A DNA stretch of 64,000 nt from Hofstenia miamia (Eukaryota; Xenacoelomorpha; Acoela), in contig SCFE01000011.1 of NCBI GenBank assembly GCA_004352715.1, positions 1,638,326 to 1,702,325 of the forward strand, given 5' to 3'. This document shows positions 57,862-64,000 of this stretch, in pieces. The number at the start of each line of letters is the position of its first letter. The first letter of the stretch is position 1. Made by a program: the position numbers and the translations under genes. The notes beneath the pieces were generated by a model. The model was not told the DNA's origin, did no database searches, and was given only the letters and a program-made list of their open reading frames with translations.

Positions 57862-60800
57862 ATTTATATTACTACTATGTACTATGGGAAATACCTGCAT
57901 ACTAGTTTAGCTGCAGGCTTCTCAATGACCTTGATGTCATTCTGAATTATTTAGGTTTGGTCGCCTTCGCACAATAGTTATTGTTGGCTTCATCAAAAGT
58001 TTGTTTAATTTCGTTCTCTACTTTTCGAATAACTTTGCGACCTTTTTGGTAGGGTTCTTTTTTTCGGCTGCTTGTGAACATGGCACATACTTAGCTACTT
58101 ATGTCTACTTCGTTGAACTCTCTGGTAAGATGTCATTGTTAAACTTCTGTGGTTGATTACAGCATATTTGTTGCTAATTAATGCAATATTTATTGAACGT
58201 ATTCTTAATCCACAATTTACTAATTTCACTACTTCGAAAGAAAAGTATATGCTGTGGACAAGAATTCTGGGTAATGTGTGATGTAAAATTTAATTTGCGA
58301 TTTGCATTCATTTTTGCAAGATGATTTGTTTATGAATTTAGGCTTGAACGTCTGATAAAATCTCGGCTGTAGACCTTCTTTGAAGTTATTTCAAAAACTT
58401 CTATTTTAGTTTTCTTTTTAAGTGCTTCGATAACATGTTATTTACTTATCCTAAAAAAAATTTTAAGTCAAAAAAGTTTATCATACTAGTCGTACTCAGA
58501 TCACACTGATTACATAGTAATTGTGACTGAAGTACTTTTTTCCAAGGTAACGCCTGCTTGAGGTGCATCTGGCCCGCAGTAGTGTCTTTTTACTAAACAA
58601 AAAAATTTCAGTGGTTGATCTACGCCTAGATCTAAAGATTCATTTTAACATGATAAATCTGTAGGTTAGTTGTCGCATAATTGGATGTTAGTTGGGCACA
58701 CTTTTCGTTCTTGTTCTGCAGAAATAATTTGTTAAAAAAGTGCAGACATATATTTTTTATTGCACATACTTGGGTAAAAATATATGTAAATTGCATTGAA
58801 TAAAAAGTGATGAGTTGTATAAATCTGCATATCTTCTTAGGAAATCTCGAACTTACAGGTCCACAATGTTTAAAGAAGGGATCATACTGAACCGAAATGG
58901 ACCTGACAAATTCCATCTCTACTGAACTGGGGGTTCAGTCAATTTGCAAATCTGGCTATAGCCCACCGCGATCCTAGACTCGCCCCTGGCTCCAATACTT
59001 ATGACGCGCTGTATATATAATCTGTGTGTGCGTGTACTATGTGTCATTTTGCAATAATCCATCTCGATCCTTTGAATTCTTTGGCCATTTGGCTATCTCA
59101 TGATTAATTGTAGACTGGGTTGCTTGCTGATTATTTGCAAAAATACATTCTAAATGAATTTAAGCATCAAAGGCACCGCTGTGTAGAGGTAGGTAACATT
59201 TTGGCAAAACAGGGAATATGATGCACAATTGTTTTCTCTTCTGAAGTCGATGTGGTCGGCATATATTCAATTCTGCAGTTTTGCTGTTTTATCTAAGTGG
59301 TGTCTTTTCTTATTTGATTTTAAAATTCATCTAAACATACAATAAACAGAATTAAATAGTAATAACCATTCTGTGAGACAGTTTGCTTGTTGGAAAGATA
59401 TTTGAGAAGTGATTGAAACTTCAGTTCTCGAGTAAGGTATATAAAAAACATAGATTGGTTTCTTGCAAAAGGTTTACATTTAATGCAACAAATACTTTCT
59501 AGTCTTAATTCACTTACTTGATGATTCTGTTTGAATTTGAGGAAATGATGATACCTCTTCATGTAGTTATACAAAATAATAATTTTTCTTATATCTCAAT
59601 GTTTGAATCTGATTCACTATGTACTTACGTTCTCGCTGAGTAAAATCATCCCTGGATAAAGAAGAAGTGTCGTCTGCCTTACATTCTTTGCGCTTCGTAA
59701 GAACTTCGACTGGAATGGTTGACGAAATTTTCCAAAATACTAAAAGTAATATACTAACTTAGCAGTGATTGCGACTTAATTGAGTACGCATTCCTTGGTA
59801 TATAGAACCAAATTTAATATCAATAATTTTAATATGTACAATGTTACCAACTGAAGACAAAATCTTAATGTAAGAGAACCCCACTTTGTATTAGGTGATA
59901 GAAATAAAGAACGCTGTCTATTTGCATTTCTTGGGAACATGGGAATTTTTATTTTTCGAGAAGCTATCTTACAGGGACAAGCTATGCGTTACTTCATAAG
60001 TAAACCCCACAAAGTACTTCATTTCTGAAACAATGCGGAGTGGGAACCCATTTAATTTTGAGGTCTTTGAAGTATTAAAATATTTTGAGCACTTGTAGGT
60101 AGTTCCGTAGATATGACTACCCTGTGCCAAATGTTATTGTTAGGGTTGGGATGCTTCCAAACAACCGATTACTAAGGCTAACATTTCTTTTTCGTATATG
60201 TGTAAGGACGTGAGATAAGCGGCAAGACGAAGAGAGAGATTGATTGGTGTTCGGTTCCAATATGTGGGAAATACACGTGTGAATGTTAATTGAGCGATTG
60301 ACGCGGCAGTGTATATGTGTAATTTTTTCAGAATATGTGGTTTTTTCCAAGATAATGAGATAGAAGAGTTGAAACACACTATTTGCCTGTTTATTATACA
60401 GTTTAATTACATTTCAGTCATGCCTGCAGCTAATCTTTTGCTTGATGATTTACAGAATCGGTCAGACGCCCTATTTGCTACTATGGTTGATGCTTTAAAG
60501 AAAGATACCATCATCTCTCTCCTTCACCGAGTTGTCACCTCCCTGTCACGTTCACACCAGTCTTCCAACGTTAGCCCTTCCAATGTTGTCTTGTCGTCCC
60601 TTGCTAGGCTCACCTCCGATGTTTCTTCCATGCATTCTCCTACAGGGCTTCTGCTCCCCCTCCTGTGCCGTCACCTGCCGCCTACTCACCGCAATCATAG
60701 CCCTCGTCACATCCTTGGCACTAGTTCTTCCTGTAATCTGCCTGTTGTTCCGCTTAGTTCTCTTCCTCGTCCTCCTCGTAAAACTGGCAGTTTGATTTCT

Positions 60801-63800
60801 TTGATGTTTCCGAAAGTTATTTGTGTTAAAGATATGCGAATTTTCTTCTCGAGTGGGTCAGATATTTGGATTGATCTAAGGGAATTGTCAATATAGGCGA
60901 TGGCAATTTAAGCGACTTTCTTAAGCATATTTTAATTGCAAAATGCATAATGGCGCGATAGGCATACACGTCAGTTGTGGATATATGCGAATTCTACTGT
61001 ACAATATATTATTAATAATAATCCGACATGGAGAAAGACATAAGAACTTTTTTAGAACAACGGGTGAACCCAAACGGCGACTTTCTAATTCAATTTTTAA
61101 CCATCGGCTTGAAGGGCTTTCTACCAGATTGCAATTTGTTTCGAATAGATTTTATTAGATTCTCAAAAGGGAAACAGGAAGAATCTTCTAAGGAGAAACA
61201 TATTGATGCAAATGAATTAATAATGGGACATGAGATCCATAAATATATACTTTCCTTTAGCATCCAATAAAAGCTCTTACACATAGTCTTTTAGCATTTG
61301 TAAATGGCGTTTCTCCAAAAGCATGATCGTTATATTCTCCAGAACGAAAATCGCAATTACTTCTTAAACGACAATGCAAATGTGTGCCGTTCTATTATCA
61401 ATGTAGTTGTTCTTCCAATTTAACAATCAACAATAAAAATGAAAATTGGGCAACGAGATAATTCAGACTTGTCGTGGATTTTGATGTTACCATCTATATT
61501 AACTATAATGTTCTAAAAAATAAGGCTTCAGGTGTTCCAAAATTGAAAGATTTACGACCGTTCACTGGCATAACTATCTTAGAGTTGTTGCTGTGGCACA
61601 ACTGCGTACTGGAATCTTACGGAAAACTGAAAGCTTTAAGTCCTATATTATGTCAGCTCTAGAAGAATACCATCACTAATGCCCTCGTCAGCGTTTGTTA
61701 ACCGAAGTCAGATAATGAACTATCTGAATAATTTTCATAAAGTTCTTCAAAAAAAAGTCATTTTCTTAATTACGACGAGATTTTATATTTAATCAGTTAC
61801 AGGATTTATCATTAGATACATATGGCTGATTAGATAACCTCTCTTTTAAGTCTGATTCCGCAATTCGTGTCTCGTCGGTGAATTTTGTGCGTAGTAAATT
61901 CAATTTCATAAAATAAATCACCAAAATCAGGTATATGCAACAATAGTTCCTGTAAATTTATCAGTGCAAAAAGATTTATTGGCAATTACTTAACACGCAA
62001 AAAATAGCTAATGTAAATGAATATTGAAGCAGAAAAATTAAATGTTTGCATTTTACATCGCATCAACATAAATGTGTTGATACAATAATAATGAAATTTA
62101 AATACAATAATATAATAATTATTTTAAAGAAATTCTTAATGAAATCTATATAACATTACAATTGTAATAGAAAGTTTCGTTTTGACGCCCTCTCTCTTTT
62201 TAATAGGTTTACAAGTCCCGATTGTTTCCAAATGAAAATTTTTAAGTTTTCGAAAGTTTTCCGCAGTTTTTTGGAAGTTTCTAGAGTTTACTAAAAGTGT
62301 GGTATTTTCAAAGAATTTCATCTTCGTAATTCTTGATTTGCGATGTGTGACTATCACAAAACGGACGGATTGGATTTGCGTTAAGATCAACGAACATTAT
62401 TTTGTTTGATTTTTGTTGATGTCCTTGTTTCGATTGGGTTTTTTAACTGATTCAAACACATACTTTTGTCAGAGGGAAGCATTCTCTAGATCCATGAATT
62501 CTATTTTTCACTAATATATATGCAAACAACATATTTATAACCTTGTGTGATGATGTTATTAGGAATTTTTCATCCTTTAGCGTATTAATATCTTCAAAGA
62601 AAAGTTACAACATCGGAACAGAGCCACAATTCAACATTATTGACTGGATGTAATCAAAATTCCTTGCTTTTAGTTCAGCAAATGACAATAGATATCAAAT
62701 GACTTTTTTAATTACACGCAAAGCCGATGCTTTTTAAATATTTTCTTTTTTTGATTAATGGGTTGCCTACTATTTAATTGTTAAAGGGCCCAAATCCATA
62801 AGCTTTTGGGACATTTTTTGGTCCGGATATTATTTTTCTGTTCAAGAAATGTACTTTATAATTTTGGCTTTGATTTATACTTAATTCATTATTTAATGAT
62901 ATTCCCATTTACATGTAGTATATACAATTGGTAATTTTTGTTATAATTCAATGTAATAAATTACAGTGTACATTTAAAAAAGTAATTTGTATTAACGCTG
63001 TGTAAAAATAAATGAATATTTTTGAAAAATAATTTATCTTTGCGATGTTATTTTGAATTTCTTGTATTCTTTAGCCCTTACCTTTCTATTGCTATTTATG
63101 AAACATTAGTGTGACTGTTGGTTTTTAGGTCCGCATAGTCGCTTGTTGAACATTTGTATTATGACCGTCACCAACGTGTTCCGTGATATTTATGTTCTTA
63201 TTCTTTACTATTTTTTGCAGAACTGGCGTTGGTTGGAACTCATATTTGGCGTCTGCAGTCTTTCCATTGTCCTGTTAATCTGGTTGATGGATGAATCGCC
63301 CATTTGGCTAATATCTCGCAATCGGTTTGCTGAAGCAGAGATCATCCTTCAAAAGATTGCGACGGCTAATGGAAGAACGATTCCTCAAGAACATCTAAAC
63401 AAGTACATATCACGCTGTGTCAACGAAAAGGAAGGTATGCCACTTTAATGATTTTAGACTATTTCTTCAACAATTGAATAAATTTACAAATCAAATCATT
63501 GCAATTCCATTCTTAAGATTCACGAAATCTTTGATTCGAGCCTAAGTTGACCACCCCAGGTCAATCCAAACTCTACACATCAAGATTGTGCTCATGTTTG
63601 GATCACTTTCATCTCTAGCCTATCACATCCTTTTAATTTAAATTTTGGTTTGGACGCCATCTATCGTTTGATCTGTGAATAAATTTTATTATGATGTGTT
63701 TTAGACTAATGGCATAGAGATTCTTTCGTTAATTAAATATTATTTTAGTTGAAGAAAGCGCTGGCAGCATGCATGTTTTTCGGATATTCTCGCAGCCCGT

Positions 63801-63976
63801 CTTGAGAATCAAATGGTTGATTTTGTGTGCCATGTGGACGTGTATTAGCATCGGGTTTTATGCTGTGTTTTTCAGTTTACCTGATCTTTCTTCAAATATA
63901 TATGTCACCACATTTGCTTTTGGATGTTTATCAACTTTCTCAGAATTGGCAACATTCGGTGCAATAACAATTCTAG
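55035..63976 (+). CDS. SLC22-family organic ion transporter, five exons, 3' end beyond window
   Basis: Major-facilitator membrane transporter predicted to move organic cations, anions or zwitterions across the plasma membrane. Exons 55035-55265, 56408-56616, 57955-58124, 63129-63434 and 63749-63976 all have GT/AG borders and join in frame (phases 0, 2, 1, 1, 1) into about 381 residues of an expected ~550. Seen: VGSFGKYQ start, TM1, a Cys-containing extracellular loop with an NIS glycosylation site, FNLICD, TM2 ending GQLSDRFGR (the MFS GxxSDRFGRR motif), TM3-TM6, then DESPIWLISRNRFAEAEIIL, the hallmark SLC22 ESPRWL motif, and TM7-TM8. TM9-TM12 lie to the right. Substrate cannot be told from sequence. 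Start chosen at the Met before the conserved VGSFG; no upstream exon is required. Confidence 0.9.
55562..56325. mobile_element. TIR element with TA duplication inside SLC22 intron 1
   Basis: The left end AAGGGGTGTACCGTAGC and the complement of the right end, AAAGGGTATACCATAAC, are both followed by TTCGACGCGGTTTT. Together they form a ~36-bp terminal inverted repeat with about 30 matches, and TA lies at both extremes. The 764-bp unit is Tc1/mariner-like by its TA duplication. It carries no recognisable transposase but does contain the 61-codon ORF at 55919-55734. Confidence 0.75.
55734..55919 (-). CDS. Small putative secreted Cys-containing peptide inside a TIR element
   Basis: A 61-codon ORF with a hydrophobic N-terminus (MFMFLCIIIVA) that fits a signal peptide, a basic middle (residues about 20-35), a CLCPVC cluster, and a strongly acidic C-terminus (DDDELEMML, then DDFDE). 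Codon use is balanced and far less AT-biased than the flanks, arguing for selection on coding. Upstream on the same strand, GG|GTAAGTGAG near 56095 and ACAGCAACAG near 55938 could be donor and acceptor of a 5' UTR intron. No known family recognised. It is antisense to the SLC22 transcript and bounded by the element's TIRs. Confidence 0.45.
   Translation of the reverse strand: MFMFLCIIIVAEITQPMLSRKIFWRLMARSSQKKCLCPVCFNGDDDELEMMLLELNDDFDE
56408..56616 (+). CDS. SLC22 exon 2
   Basis: Acceptor TTTCGTTTAG. The loop contains further Cys, an NIS sequon, then FNLICDRH, TM2 and GQLSDR. Donor GACAG|GTAAAC, leaving two bases of the Arg codon. Confidence 0.88.
57955..58124 (+). CDS. SLC22 exon 3
   Basis: Acceptor TTATTTAG. 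It completes SDRFGR, then TM3 and TM4, ending TYVYFVELSG. Donor TCTG|GTAAGA. Confidence 0.88.
60150..60290 (-). pseudogene. Possible LTR-retroelement RNase H fragment
   Basis: The - strand frame reads NRTPINLSLRLAAYL then IYEKEMLALVIGCLEA, like the PIAFxSRxL...YxxxEKEMLALVxAC block of Gypsy RNase H. Short and isolated. Confidence 0.45.
60309..60896 (+). CDS. GC-richer ORF of unknown nature in SLC22 intron 3
   Basis: Up to 195 codons. The part from the Met at 60420 starts MPAANLLLDDLQNRSDALFA, a plausible helix, then becomes a Ser/Pro/Arg-rich tract that is also open in another frame (60532-60795). It matches no family I know; perhaps the beginning of a retroelement gag-like ORF, given the RNase H fragment next door, or a chance ORF in a C-rich stretch. 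Confidence 0.2.
   Translation: MYMCNFFRICGFFQDNEIEELKHTICLFIIQFNYISVMPAANLLLDDLQNRSDALFATMVDALKKDTIISLLHRVVTSLSRSHQSSNVSPSNVVLSSLARLTSDVSSMHSPTGLLLPLLCRHLPPTHRNHSPRHILGTSSSCNLPVVPLSSLPRPPRKTGSLISLMFPKVICVKDMRIFFSSGSDIWIDLRELSI
63129..63434 (+). CDS. SLC22 exon 4
   Basis: Acceptor GGTTTTTAG. Codes TM5, QNWRWLEL, TM6 and DESPIWLISRNRF. A second strong acceptor-like TTTTTTGCAG lies inside the exon just before the NWRW codons, but its use would shift the frame. Donor GGAAG|GTATGC. Confidence 0.88.
63749..63976 (+). CDS. SLC22 exon 5
   Basis: Acceptor TATTTTAG. Codes the end of the cytoplasmic loop (FSQPVLRIKW), TM7 and most of TM8. Donor CTAG|GTAAAT near the window edge. Confidence 0.85.
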
Positions 63977-64000
63977 GTAAATATAATGTATTTATAGATT

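Larger units (their letters stand above)
58125..63128. other. SLC22 intron 3 (5.0 kb)
   Basis: Mostly AT-rich. It contains a possible retroelement RNase H fragment on the - strand and a GC-richer ORF on the + strand (separate entries). A GTACAGTAGAATTCGCATAT-like end on the - strand near 61003 resembles a pogo/mariner terminus, but no partner was found. Other short ORFs look like chance. Confidence 0.6.

Noticed and set aside
61028-61284. Overlapping ORFs on both strands in SLC22 intron 3
   Set aside because: Both frames open over the same stretch without motifs; insufficient evidence.

Overview
This is an AT-rich, intron-bearing, repeat-dominated piece of a metazoan nuclear genome from a draft assembly. 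It has two runs of exactly 1000 N (1154-2153 and 14754-15753) and single Ns at 22708 and 29531. Nothing prokaryotic is present: no operons, no tRNA or rRNA, no CRISPR array. The mix of LINEs, a Ty3/Gypsy element, Penelope-like elements, hAT, PiggyBac and mariner-type elements, and a Helitron-like element fits a marine invertebrate, but I cannot name the phylum.

The best host gene is an SLC22-type (organic cation/anion) transporter on the + strand. Five exons (55035-55265, 56408-56616, 57955-58124, 63129-63434, 63749-63976) join in frame into about 381 residues, and the gene runs off the right edge. A weaker host gene, or exons of more than one gene, lies on the - strand between 30268 and 24675: a PAN/apple-like exon, a W-rich exon, a thrombospondin-1-like exon and an 84-nt exon, each next to plausible splice sites. 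The joins between them are not proven.

Layout. 1-14.7 kb: LINE 3' ends (1-622, 8250-8745), a CR1/L2-like RT relic, a hAT transposase relic (8994-10740) with a nested small element, and five non-autonomous inverted-repeat elements, one with a perfect 8-bp target duplication. 14.7-23.3 kb: a degraded Gypsy element on the - strand with an extra unidentified ORF region after integrase, between two Penelope-like ends that each carry a hammerhead-ribozyme-like motif. The right-hand one retains a GIY-YIG endonuclease reading frame and contains a 349-bp duplication around a single N, probably an assembly error. 24-40 kb: AT-rich DNA with the putative - strand gene, small repeats, a Helitron-like element and a decayed copy of a repetitive uncharacterised gene family (36.6-38.15 kb). 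40.7-54.9 kb: LINE-rich, including one copy with an uninterrupted 594-codon RT frame, a second copy with an internal deletion, and a third-family element into which a PiggyBac-like element (TTAA duplication) and a mariner-like MITE have inserted. 55-64 kb: the SLC22 gene, whose first intron holds a TIR element (TA duplication) containing a 61-codon ORF for a putative secreted Cys-containing peptide.

Most sequence is mobile-element-derived and most elements are broken. The freshest-looking are the 40.9-kb LINE ORF, the Penelope/hammerhead element and the hAT MITE at 6.5 kb.
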